Part shown: positions 6,075-13,006 of the stretch, one piece after another | Numbering within the stretch: the stretch's first letter is position 1 | How the letters are laid out: each line of letters starts with the position of its first letter | Source of the DNA: Paracoccaceae bacterium | Lineage (GTDB): Bacteria; Pseudomonadota; Alphaproteobacteria; Rhodobacterales; Rhodobacteraceae | Assembly: GCA_003564655.1 (NCBI GenBank) | Contig: PXES01000290.1 | Coordinates: forward strand, 1-13,584 | Direction of reading: 5' to 3' | DNA: 13,584 nucleotides | Made by a program: the position numbers and the translations under genes | The notes under the pieces: generated by a model | The model's input: the letters and a program-made list of their open reading frames with translations, nothing else | The model's database searches: none | Told to the model about the DNA's origin: nothing

Positions 6075-6581
6075 TTACCCCGTCGCGGCCCCGCCGACAG
6101 AGGCAAGACCTAGATAGAACAGCAGGCACGGACCCAGCGCCAGCCCGAGCGGAAACTCGCGCCGATGCCAGCTTTCCCATTCCGGGGCCCAGCCCGTGAC
6201 CAGTCGGCTGCGCCGCGCCAGCCGGTGCGCGAGGAAGCTCACCACGATCACCGCCGCGAGCAGCAGCAGGAACTGGTTGAGATCCCCCAGCGCGACAAAA
6301 GGCGCCATCGCGGCCATGAACTTCGCGTCCCCGGCCCCCAGCAGCCCCGACATGCTGAGCGCAAAACCAAGCACCAGCACAACCGCCAGGCTGACCCAGC
6401 CCCAGGCCCAGCTCTGCAATGGCAGGACGAGCAGGCCGATCACCAGGTACACGGCGACAAGCGCCAGAACGGCGCGATTGGGGATCTTCATCCATTTCAT
6501 GTCGCTCCATGCCACCCAAAGCGCCAGCGGCGCGACGAACGGCAGAAACCACAGCGCGGCAGCGGCGGGCAACATCATCAC
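6075..6581 (-). CDS. tadV: prepilin peptidase, A24 family (TadV/CpaA)
   Basis: A 168-residue polytopic membrane protein with about five hydrophobic segments. It is the short form of type IV leader peptidase used by Tad systems, lacking the N-methylation domain of PilD. The aspartyl protease residues are visible: Asp27 in SDMKWMKIPN at the cytoplasmic end of segment 1, and Asp85 in the GxGD motif (GAGDAKF, 82-88). It should cleave Flp pilin and TadE/F-type pseudopilins. The frame begins GTG ATG ATG. GTG at 6581 overlaps the tadD stop as GTGA, and ATG 6578 or 6575 are alternatives. No Shine-Dalgarno is clear because the preceding bases are a G9 run plus ACGGGG, so translation probably depends on coupling to tadD. 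Confidence 0.92.
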   Translation of the reverse strand: MMMLPAAAALWFLPFVAPLALWVAWSDMKWMKIPNRAVLALVAVYLVIGLLVLPLQSWAWGWVSLAVVLVLGFALSMSGLLGAGDAKFMAAMAPFVALGDLNQFLLLLAAVIVVSFLAHRLARRSRLVTGWAPEWESWHRREFPLGLALGPCLLFYLGLASVGGAATG

Positions 6582-7435
6582 CCCGTCCCCCCCCCATCGA
6601 GCGCGCGCAACGCACGGACTGCTTCGTCGAAATGCTGCGGATGGGTCTCGATCGCATCGTTGAGCAGGGTTCGACCGACATTCGTGTCACCCTTGCGGAT
6701 GGCCACGATGGCCATCGTGTGCAGTAGCTGTGCGCGCTCAGGCTGGCTCATGCGCACCATCGGCAAGCTGTAATTTCCCTGTCCTGCACGTGCCAGCGCC
6801 AGATTGTTCTTGGCCGTGAACATTTCGGGGTCATGCTGCAGCGCCTGATTGAACAGCTGTTCGGCCTCGCGCGGGTTGCCCCGTGTCAGCTTGGAATCCC
6901 CCCAGTTGTTCAGAACCCGCGCCGGGCGTGTGGTCAGCCCCGCCGCCGTCTCGTAGAAATGATCGGCGCGGTTCCATTGCTCCTTGCTGTCGGCGATCAT
7001 CGCCTCGAGCCTGTAGCGGTCATAGGTCTCATGCGTCGGCGGAATGGCGTTCAGCGTCTTTTCCGCCTGCTCCCAATTGTTGACCCGGATATAGGCGTCG
7101 GCCAGCATCACGCTGTCGTCATGCTCGGCCTCGGGGTGCCGGGCCACCTCGCGCCAGACAGGCACCGCGTCGCTCGCCCGCCCGGCGCGCACCAGCGACC
7201 TTGCCAGCCCTCGCCGGTTGCCCAGATGGTCGGGGTTCTCCTCGAGCTGGCCCTCGAAATAGGCGACCGCTTCGTCGGGGTCGCCGGCAACGAGCATCAG
7301 CTCCGCCAGGTTCTGCTGGTCGACTGCCGTTACACTGTCGATGGCGCGGGTGACACTCGCCTTGCTGCTGTCCTGACACGCCGACAGCGCGGCCACGCTG
7401 CCCGCGAGCAGCGTCAACAATATTGGGTGGCGCAT
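6578..7435 (-). CDS. tadD: TPR lipoprotein, TadD-like Flp pilus assembly protein
   Basis: A 285-residue protein from ATG 7435, with GAGGA about 7 nt upstream; the frame is open 12 codons further but that start lacks a signal. The signal peptide ends in the lipobox LSAC (17-20), so it is a predicted lipoprotein at the periplasmic face, as known for TadD, which supports secretin assembly. Tetratricopeptide repeats fill residues about 40-270; the clearest are at 175-222 (NNWGDSKLTRGNPREAEQLF and NNLALARAGQGNY) and 238-270. The C-terminus is LDGGGTG, where three Gly codons form a run of nine G just before the stop. The stop overlaps the tadV start. It lies 19 nt after the preceding TPR gene, in the same operon. 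Confidence 0.88.
   Translation of the reverse strand: MRHPILLTLLAGSVAALSACQDSSKASVTRAIDSVTAVDQQNLAELMLVAGDPDEAVAYFEGQLEENPDHLGNRRGLARSLVRAGRASDAVPVWREVARHPEAEHDDSVMLADAYIRVNNWEQAEKTLNAIPPTHETYDRYRLEAMIADSKEQWNRADHFYETAAGLTTRPARVLNNWGDSKLTRGNPREAEQLFNQALQHDPEMFTAKNNLALARAGQGNYSLPMVRMSQPERAQLLHTMAIVAIRKGDTNVGRTLLNDAIETHPQHFDEAVRALRALDGGGTG
6587..6595. repeat. homopolymer run C9 (G9 on the coding strand) at the tadD 3' end
   Basis: Nine consecutive C on the plus strand read as nine G in tadD (GAT GGG GGG GGG ACG GGG TGA). Runs this long are replication- and transcription-slippage sites in bacteria. It is five codons before the tadD stop and immediately upstream of the tadV start, so length changes alter the tadD frame and possibly tadV translation. 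Confidence 0.9.
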
Positions 7436-7454
7436 TTTTGCGTCCTCACTGCTC

Positions 7455-8027
7455 TTACAGGGGCGCTGCAAGCAGAAGATACCTGCCGCTGCCCCGTCTC
7501 ATCAGCAAAAGCTGATGTGCCTCGGCGTCATCATAGCCTGTTTTTTCCATGTTTTCGATGGCTAAACGCAGATTGCGGCCGATTTCCTCGGATCGGCCGG
7601 CATCATAGCTGAAAGCGTTGCGGAAATGCAGATGCGCCTCGCCCCATTTGCCCTGCTCGGCCAGCACGACCCCAAGATTGTTGTGCGCGGGCACAAAGGT
7701 GGCATCCTGCTCGAGCGCGCGGCGCAGATCCTGCTCGGCCTGGCCCAGCCGCCCCAGCCGCAGATTGGCCGACCCGATGGCCGAGAGGACATCGACACTG
7801 GGGCCATGCTCGACAGCAGCGCGGGTATAGGCGCTGAGCGCGACCTCGAACTCGCCCGCGGCCATCGCGCGATGACCGACCACCAGCCCGTCCACGGCGT
7901 CAGGCACTGCACCCTCGCGTTGCGACGGCGCGAACTGGTCGGGCCCGCCAATCGGCTGCGACCCGGTGTCCCCGCAAGCAACCAGCAGCAGGCACAGCGC
8001 GATGCAGAGGGTCGGGCGCACGCTCAC
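7455..8027 (-). CDS. TPR-containing lipoprotein of the Tad locus
   Basis: A 190-residue protein. Start GTG 8027 overlaps the tadC stop as GTGA, a common coupled junction. The N-terminus is a lipoprotein signal peptide with lipobox LVAC (15-18). After a variable linker, TPR-type helices run from about residue 50 to 140 (VVGHRAMAAGEFEVALSAY, SANLRLGRLGQAEQDLRRAL, HNNLGVVLAEQGKWGEAHLH). It is the shorter of two tandem TPR lipoproteins here, and I cannot say which of the two is the true functional counterpart of Aggregatibacter TadD. The two probably act together at the outer membrane on secretin or pilus assembly (inference). The gap to tadD is 19 nt. Confidence 0.85.
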   Translation of the reverse strand: MSVRPTLCIALCLLLVACGDTGSQPIGGPDQFAPSQREGAVPDAVDGLVVGHRAMAAGEFEVALSAYTRAAVEHGPSVDVLSAIGSANLRLGRLGQAEQDLRRALEQDATFVPAHNNLGVVLAEQGKWGEAHLHFRNAFSYDAGRSEEIGRNLRLAIENMEKTGYDDAEAHQLLLMRRGSGRYLLLAAPL

Positions 8028-8995
8028 GGCCCGGAGATGGCAGACGGGTTCAAGTCTGCCGTGATGCCCACGACCGAGGGGCCGATCAGGATGATCAGCA
8101 ACGGAGGCACGGTAAACATCATCGTGCCAAGGGTCATCTTGGTCGGCAGGATGTTCGCCTTCTCTTCGGCCCGCATGAAGCGCTTGTCACGCATCTCCGA
8201 AGCAAAGACCCGCAACGCATCGGTGATCGAAGTGCCATAGGTCGAGGCCTGCACCATGACCGTCACGAAAGATGTGATGTCGGACACGTCACAGCGCTTG
8301 GCCATGTCCTTGAGCACCTCACCGCGCTCGCGTCCGGCCTTGACCTGCTGTCCAACCGCGCCCAGCTCCTCGCCCAGCGCGGGATAGGCCTGCTTGAGTT
8401 CGCGACCCACACGCTGGATCGACTGGTCCAGAGACTGGCCGGCCTCGACACAGATCAGCATCATGTCCAGCGCATCGGGAAAGCCCGAGGTGATCTCGGT
8501 CTTGCGCGCCTCGACCCGGCTCTCGATCCAGCGGCGGGGGCCGAAATAGCCCAGCAGCATCGGTGCAACCAGAAGTGCGCCCAGCGAGACAGGGCTGTCG
8601 AAGGTGTCCGGCAGCAGAACGAAGCCGACAAGCAACGAGATCAGCAGCCCGCCAACGGCAAGGATGAATTGAAGCGCCACCATATCGCGCGCGGCGTTCT
8701 TGCCGTAATACCCGGCCTGGATCATCTTCATCCGCGCGGCCGAGAGTTGTTGCTCATCCTCTGGCTCGAGGAACTTGCTGAAATTATCCAGCGCCTTGAT
8801 GTCGCGCCCCGCAGCACGGCGAAGGTTCTTCGCAGCGTCCGGGCTCTGGCCGGTCTTTGTCTGCTCGGAGAATTTCTGCATCGGGTCGGGCGACTCGCCA
8901 TTGGCCAGTGCGATGAAAGCAATGACCAGCAAGGCAACCCCGATCACCCCGGCGATTGCGACCAGTCCGAGAGGGGAGTTGAGAATGTCGAACAT
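8024..8995 (-). CDS. tadC: Tad pilus inner-membrane platform protein TadC
   Basis: A 323-residue type II secretion F-family protein. An N-terminal membrane segment (about residues 10-32) is followed by a charged cytoplasmic stretch, two further hydrophobic segments (about 105-155), the cytoplasmic GspF-type domain with SGFPDALDMMLICVEAGQSL (a typical TadB/TadC signature) and a C-terminal membrane segment around TMMFTVPPLLIILIGPSVV. With TadB it forms the platform that couples the CpaF motor to pilus extension. ATG 8995 has AAAGGTG about 9 nt upstream. It follows tadB by 42 nt and overlaps the next gene by 4 nt. Length is normal. Confidence 0.95.
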   Translation of the reverse strand: MFDILNSPLGLVAIAGVIGVALLVIAFIALANGESPDPMQKFSEQTKTGQSPDAAKNLRRAAGRDIKALDNFSKFLEPEDEQQLSAARMKMIQAGYYGKNAARDMVALQFILAVGGLLISLLVGFVLLPDTFDSPVSLGALLVAPMLLGYFGPRRWIESRVEARKTEITSGFPDALDMMLICVEAGQSLDQSIQRVGRELKQAYPALGEELGAVGQQVKAGRERGEVLKDMAKRCDVSDITSFVTVMVQASTYGTSITDALRVFASEMRDKRFMRAEEKANILPTKMTLGTMMFTVPPLLIILIGPSVVGITADLNPSAISGP

Positions 8996-9037
8996 GAGAC
9001 AGACACCTTTGGAGGATGCGCCGGGGCGCCTTGAAGC

Positions 9038-10006
9038 TCAGACCTTGATATCGGTCATCTTGCGCATGTAGAGGATATTGATAACCAGAAACACACAGAC
9101 GACAATCGCCAGCGGCAGGTAGAGCGGCGTGTCCTTCACGTCATCATAATAGTCGGGCTTGATCATCTGGATCATCAGCATGGCCACGATCGGAAAGCCC
9201 GACAGGAACATGCCCGACCACTTGGCCTCGGCCGTGATGGCGCGGACACGCCTGAAAAGCTTGAAGCGAGAGCGCACGACCTTGGACAACCCGTCAAGGA
9301 TCTCGGCGAGGTTGCCACCGGATTTCTGCTGAATGCCTACAGCCACGGCCAGGAAGCGGAGGTCTTGCAAATCGACTCGTTCGGCGAATTCGGCCAGCGC
9401 CTCGCTCGCATCGCGGCCGTACGAGATCTCGTCCGCGATCAGGCCCAACTCCGTGCCGAGCGGGTCGGGAACCTCGTCCGCCGCAATGGACAGCGAAGCG
9501 CCGAACGGATGGCCCACCCGAAGCGACCGCACCATCAGGTCGATGGCTTCGGGCAACTGTTCCTCGATCGCGCCGACGCGCTTCTTGGCCTTGCTGCTCA
9601 CCCAGAAGAACACCCCGCCGAAACCGAACGCAACCGACATGGCCAGCCGGATGGGGGGCTCGGTGCTGGTGGCCAGTGTCAGCATGACGAAGCTGAAAAC
9701 ACTCAACCCGACCATCAACAGCAGCAGGGACTGTTTCGAGAAGGCGATATTGCCCTTGCGGGCGCGTTCTTCCAGCAAGCCCAGAAGCGGCACTGCCGAT
9801 CCCGAGCCATGGACCGACCGCTCCTTGCGGAGTTGTTCGATCACATCCCGCTTGGTCGAACCCTTCTGCATAAGCTCGAGACGGCGGTTCATCTTCGAAT
9901 CGTGCTCGATGCTCTTGCCGAAGATGATCAGGTAGAGGCCCTGGATCACCAGCAGCACGGCACCGAAAATCGCGACATAGATCAAGGGGCTGAGCGAGAG
10001 TTCCAT
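9038..10006 (-). CDS. tadB: Tad pilus inner-membrane platform protein TadB
   Basis: A 322-residue type II secretion F-family protein. Membrane segments occur near residues 8-30, 90-110 and 117-137, and two at the C-terminus (about 265-285 and 292-315). The central domain carries LPEAIDLMVRSLRVGHPFGASL and the FAERVDLQDLRFLAVAVGIQ stretch, followed by GGNLAEILDGL, the classic TadB/GspF pattern. It partners TadC and the CpaF ATPase. The start ATG 10006 lies 3 nt after the cpaF stop, and its AGGGGAG ribosome site is inside the end of cpaF, so the two are tightly coupled. Confidence 0.95.
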   Translation of the reverse strand: MELSLSPLIYVAIFGAVLLVIQGLYLIIFGKSIEHDSKMNRRLELMQKGSTKRDVIEQLRKERSVHGSGSAVPLLGLLEERARKGNIAFSKQSLLLLMVGLSVFSFVMLTLATSTEPPIRLAMSVAFGFGGVFFWVSSKAKKRVGAIEEQLPEAIDLMVRSLRVGHPFGASLSIAADEVPDPLGTELGLIADEISYGRDASEALAEFAERVDLQDLRFLAVAVGIQQKSGGNLAEILDGLSKVVRSRFKLFRRVRAITAEAKWSGMFLSGFPIVAMLMIQMIKPDYYDDVKDTPLYLPLAIVVCVFLVINILYMRKMTDIKV

Positions 10007-10009
10007 ATG

Positions 10010-11470
10010 TTATCTCCCCTGGCGGACTTCGTCGTAGATGGACATGGGCAGGTCATATCCCCAGCGCTTGAACCGGTCGGCATAATGCGACCGCAGGCCA
10101 GTGCCGGTGAAATGGCCGAGAATCGTGCCATCGGGTTCCAGACCCGTGCGCTCGAAGCGAAAGATCTCCTGCATGGTGATGATGTCACCCTCCATCCCCG
10201 TGATCTCGGTGATAGAGGTCATCCGGCGCGAGCCGTCCTGCAGGCGCGAGGCCTGCACGATCAGATGCACGGCCGATCCGATCTGGCTGCGCACGGCGCG
10301 CAGCGGCATCTCGATCCCGGCCATGGCGACCATGTTCTCCAGACGGCTGATCCCGTCGCGGGCGCTGTTGGCGTGGATGGTGGTCATCGACCCGTCATGG
10401 CCCGTGTTCATGGCCTGCAGCATGTCGATCACTTCCTCGCCCCGCGTCTCGCCGACGATGATGCGGTCGGGCCGCATCCGCAGGGCGTTGCGCAGACAGT
10501 CGCGCTGCGTGACGGCGCCCTTTCCCTCCATGTTGGCGGGGCGGCTTTCCATGCGGCCGACATGAATCTGCTGGAGTTGCAATTCGGCCGTGTCCTCGAT
10601 TGTCAGCACGCGTTCTTCATTGCCAATGAAACTCGACAGCGCATTCAGCGTGGTCGTCTTGCCCGAGCCCGTGCCGCCCGAGACGATGACATTCAACCGC
10701 GTGGCCACAGCTGCTTCGAGATAGAGGGCCATCTCTGGCGAAAAGGCCCCGAAGCGCACCAGGTCGTTGACGCTGAGCTTCTCTTTCTTGAATTTCCGGA
10801 TCGAAACCAGCGAACCATCGACGGCGACCGGCGGAACCATGGCGTTGAAGCGCGAGCCATCGGCCAGGCGCGCGTCGACATAGGGGTTCGATTCATCCAC
10901 ACGCCGCCCGACGGCTGACACGATCTTGTCGATGATGCGCAGCAAATGCCGTTCATCGCGGAACGTCACATCCGAGAGTTCCAGCTTGCCCGCCCGTTCG
11001 ATGAAGACCTGCTTGGGGCCGTTCACCAGGATATCGTTGACCGTGTCGTCCTGCAACAGCGGCTCCAGCGGGCCGAGGCCCATGACCTCGAAGAACATGT
11101 CCTGGTTCAGGGTCGCCCGTTCCTCGCTGTTGAGGACGACATCGAACTCTGACAGCGATTCGGCGACGATGGTGTTGATCTCCGAGCGCAGTTCGGCCTC
11201 GCTCGCATGTTCCAGCGCCGACAGGTTCAGGTTCTCGAGCAACCGCTTGTGCAGATCGGATTTCAGCGCGTTCAGGCGCCGCTTGCGCTGCTCGGCGCGA
11301 TCCGATGGGGCCGCTTTCGCAGGGGCCCCCTTGCTTTTGGAGTCGGACGCGCGCGGCGGCTGCTTCGGTGCCGCCGTCGCTGCGGGCTTCGGCTGGGTCG
11401 TGCTGTCGGGCACTGCATTCACAGGCTTGACGGCCCGCGCTTCGGTTGTCTTGCGGTAACGTGAAAACAT
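10010..11470 (-). CDS. cpaF: Tad pilus secretion ATPase CpaF/TadA
   Basis: A 486-residue hexameric type II/IV secretion ATPase that powers Flp pilus assembly from the cytoplasmic side. The first ~65 residues are Lys/Pro/Ala-rich and look disordered. Then come the N-terminal CpaF domain (ERATLNQDMFFEVMGLGPLEPLL), Walker A GGTGSGKT (265-272), the Asp box IEDTAELQL (291-299), the Walker B region RIIVGE with Glu341, and the His box GHDGSMTTIHAN (358-369). All catalytic motifs are intact. ATG 11470 has GAGGA about 5-9 nt upstream. It lies 14 nt after cpaE and 3 nt before tadB. The alternative name tadA is equally valid. Confidence 0.97.
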   Translation of the reverse strand: MFSRYRKTTEARAVKPVNAVPDSTTQPKPAATAAPKQPPRASDSKSKGAPAKAAPSDRAEQRKRRLNALKSDLHKRLLENLNLSALEHASEAELRSEINTIVAESLSEFDVVLNSEERATLNQDMFFEVMGLGPLEPLLQDDTVNDILVNGPKQVFIERAGKLELSDVTFRDERHLLRIIDKIVSAVGRRVDESNPYVDARLADGSRFNAMVPPVAVDGSLVSIRKFKKEKLSVNDLVRFGAFSPEMALYLEAAVATRLNVIVSGGTGSGKTTTLNALSSFIGNEERVLTIEDTAELQLQQIHVGRMESRPANMEGKGAVTQRDCLRNALRMRPDRIIVGETRGEEVIDMLQAMNTGHDGSMTTIHANSARDGISRLENMVAMAGIEMPLRAVRSQIGSAVHLIVQASRLQDGSRRMTSITEITGMEGDIITMQEIFRFERTGLEPDGTILGHFTGTGLRSHYADRFKRWGYDLPMSIYDEVRQGR

Positions 11471-11484
11471 CTTGATCCTCTTGC

Positions 11485-12708
11485 CTACGCAGCGATCGTC
11501 GAGGCCTTGGCAGTCTCGAACAGGGCCTCCGCGAGTTTCCGGATTTCCTTGTGGACAGGGTTCTTCGGCGCGTATTCGGCCAGCGGCAGGCCGTGGTCAT
11601 TGGAATCGCGCACCTGCGAGCCGCCATCGGGCAGATGGACCCCGATGCTGATACCGAGGCTTTCTGCCATGCGCTTGGCGCGCGACTTGCCGCCCAGATC
11701 GGTGAAGCGCGGCGCCCGGTTCAGGATGAAGCGGTGCTTCTCGAGCGAGATGTTGTCGGCCTTGAGCGCACGGATCATGCGCAGCGTGTTCTGCGCCGAC
11801 CGCAGGTCCAGCTCGAGCAGCGCGAAGAACAGATCCGACATCTCGAGCGCAGTCTCTGTCCAGTGGACGATCGTGCGCGGCATGTCGATAATCACGAAAT
11901 CGAAATTCTCGCGTGCCATGGAAATGACGCGCTCGATCTCGTCAGGCTGCAGCAGATCGAGCGGCAACATGTCCGATGGCGCCGTCAGCACGCTCAGACG
12001 GTCCTTGAAAGTCTGCATCGCGGCGAAGAAAGCATCGCGGTCCATGCTGCTCGTCTGCGAGAGCAGTTCGTAAACCTTTTCGGTGCGGGCCATATCGAGA
12101 TAGGTCGCGACCGCGCCGGACTGGAAGTCGAAATCCAGGATGCAGACCTTCTGTTCGTGCTGTGCAGCCAGGGTGCTGAGGTCCCAGGCGAGGTTGACCG
12201 CGAAATTGGTGCCGCCAACGCCACCCGACAACGCATGGACGCAGAAGATACGTCCGGACCTTGCGGGCTCATTTGGTGCGGGGCCTGGGCCGCTGCTGGC
12301 CTGCTGCGCCTTGTGCAACCGGGTGATCGCATCCTGAAGGGCGCCCTCCGGCAGCGGGTAGGGCACGAAATCATCCGCCCCCGCGCGCAACAACTGATGC
12401 AACAGGATCGGAGAGAGCGCCTCGGCAATCAGCAGCACCCGGACCTTGCGCGCGCTTGCCTTCTCGATCACCGACCGGACGAGCGGCAATTGTTGTTCAT
12501 CCTCGTCATCCAGGGCGATGGCCAGCAACTCGAGGTCCCCGGCGTCGTCGGACTCGATGAAAGCGGCAGCTTCCGCAAAGGTGAGATCGCCCCATTCCTC
12601 GTGGAAGACAGTTTCCATGTCTTCGATAAGCAAATCGAAATTCTGTACGTTGCGCGAGACCGTGCAGGCTCGAACAGTCTGGGCTTGGTGTTCAGAGTCA
12701 CTCGCCAT
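11485..12708 (-). CDS. cpaE: CpaE/TadZ pilus localisation protein (MinD/ParA-like, degenerate ATPase)
   Basis: A 407-residue protein. The N-terminal ~130 residues resemble a response-regulator receiver fold (VRVLLIAEALSPILLHQLL and GADDFVPYP at 89-118). A Pro-rich linker follows (about 138-150), then a MinD/ParA-like domain: the P-loop position is SGGVGGT (161-167), the switch-like LDFDFQSG has D192 and D194, and the Walker B-like strand is VIID (272-275). Family members place the Tad machine, often at a pole. Both lysines of the usual KGGxGKT deviant Walker A are absent. Start ATG 12708 was chosen because GAGGA lies 8-9 nt upstream and a TATAAT box lies just beyond; the in-frame ATG at 12753 is upstream of that box. 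It is the first gene after a 298-bp gap, 14 nt before cpaF. Confidence 0.93.
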   Translation of the reverse strand: MASDSEHQAQTVRACTVSRNVQNFDLLIEDMETVFHEEWGDLTFAEAAAFIESDDAGDLELLAIALDDEDEQQLPLVRSVIEKASARKVRVLLIAEALSPILLHQLLRAGADDFVPYPLPEGALQDAITRLHKAQQASSGPGPAPNEPARSGRIFCVHALSGGVGGTNFAVNLAWDLSTLAAQHEQKVCILDFDFQSGAVATYLDMARTEKVYELLSQTSSMDRDAFFAAMQTFKDRLSVLTAPSDMLPLDLLQPDEIERVISMARENFDFVIIDMPRTIVHWTETALEMSDLFFALLELDLRSAQNTLRMIRALKADNISLEKHRFILNRAPRFTDLGGKSRAKRMAESLGISIGVHLPDGGSQVRDSNDHGLPLAEYAPKNPVHKEIRKLAEALFETAKASTIAA

Positions 12709-12726
12709 CAGGGCATCCTCAAGACA

Positions 12727-12732
12727 ATTATA
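12727..12732 (-). promoter_or_regulatory. consensus -10 box (TATAAT) before cpaE
   Basis: On the minus strand the sequence reads CCTATAATTGTCTTGAGGATG, ahead of the cpaE start. The hexamer is a perfect -10, and the ribosome site GAGGA follows 6 nt later, giving a very short leader. At 16-18 bp upstream there is no TTGACA-like -35 (CGATGG region), so an activator would be expected if this is used. Confidence 0.45.
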
Positions 12733-12953
12733 GGTCGCCGCAGTCCCTACCATCGGGAATCATCGTCCACGCTGAGGGTATCGCAGCTTTATTGACCAAT
12801 CATTGTTCAGGAATCTGGCGAGATTTAGACTAAAGAACTGAATTTATTGGGCGCAATTGGCGAGTATTGCCTTGATTTCACGCTGCATTGCTGTCTAGCG
12901 GCGCAGGCACGCGCAAGGCGTGTGCGTCGGAAGCCGGGATCAATCGAAGCGCG

Positions 12954-12988
12954 AAAAAGCTGCGCACGGACAAGTGCCCGGGCGCAGC
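12954..12988 (-). terminator. probable Rho-independent terminator after the OmpA-family gene
   Basis: Read on the minus strand, GCTGCGC (12988-12982) and GCGCAGC (12965-12959) form a 7-bp all-GC-anchored stem. An inner GCAC/GTGC pairing is also possible, and TTTTT (12958-12954) follows directly. It lies about 20 nt past the OmpA-family stop. The long loop (16 nt) makes it moderate rather than strong. Confidence 0.6.
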
Positions 12989-13006
12989 GCAGCGGAGCTG
13001 GAACGA

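Larger units (their letters stand above)
12709..13006. other. 298-bp non-coding gap inside the Tad locus (ompA-cpaE)
   Basis: This is the only sizeable gap in the minus-strand cluster. From right to left it holds a hairpin over the ompA stop, a likely terminator (12988-12954), a noticeably AT-richer stretch (about 12780-12890) with the small dyad TTTAG-A-CTAAA (12824-12834), and a TATAAT box 19 nt before the cpaE start. GANTC sites occur at 12757-12761 and 12811-12815. No flp-like small gene or RNA gene was recognised in it. The layout suggests cpaE onward has its own promoter. Confidence 0.7.

Noticed and set aside
6031..6690. 219-codon minus-strand frame across tadV
   Set aside because: It is out of frame with both tadD and tadV and Arg/Gly/Ala-rich without motifs. 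It matters only as the product of losing one G in the G9 run.
9365..10918. 517-codon plus-strand open frame opposite tadB and cpaF
   Set aside because: High-GC shadow frame; the opposite strand carries unmistakable TadB and CpaF motifs through the same bases.
11551..12795. 414-codon plus-strand open frame opposite cpaE
   Set aside because: Arg/Gln/His-rich composition without motifs; the minus strand encodes CpaE.
12709..13006. CtrA binding site upstream of cpaE
   Set aside because: No TTAA-N7-TTAA or TTAACCAT-like sequence is present in the gap.
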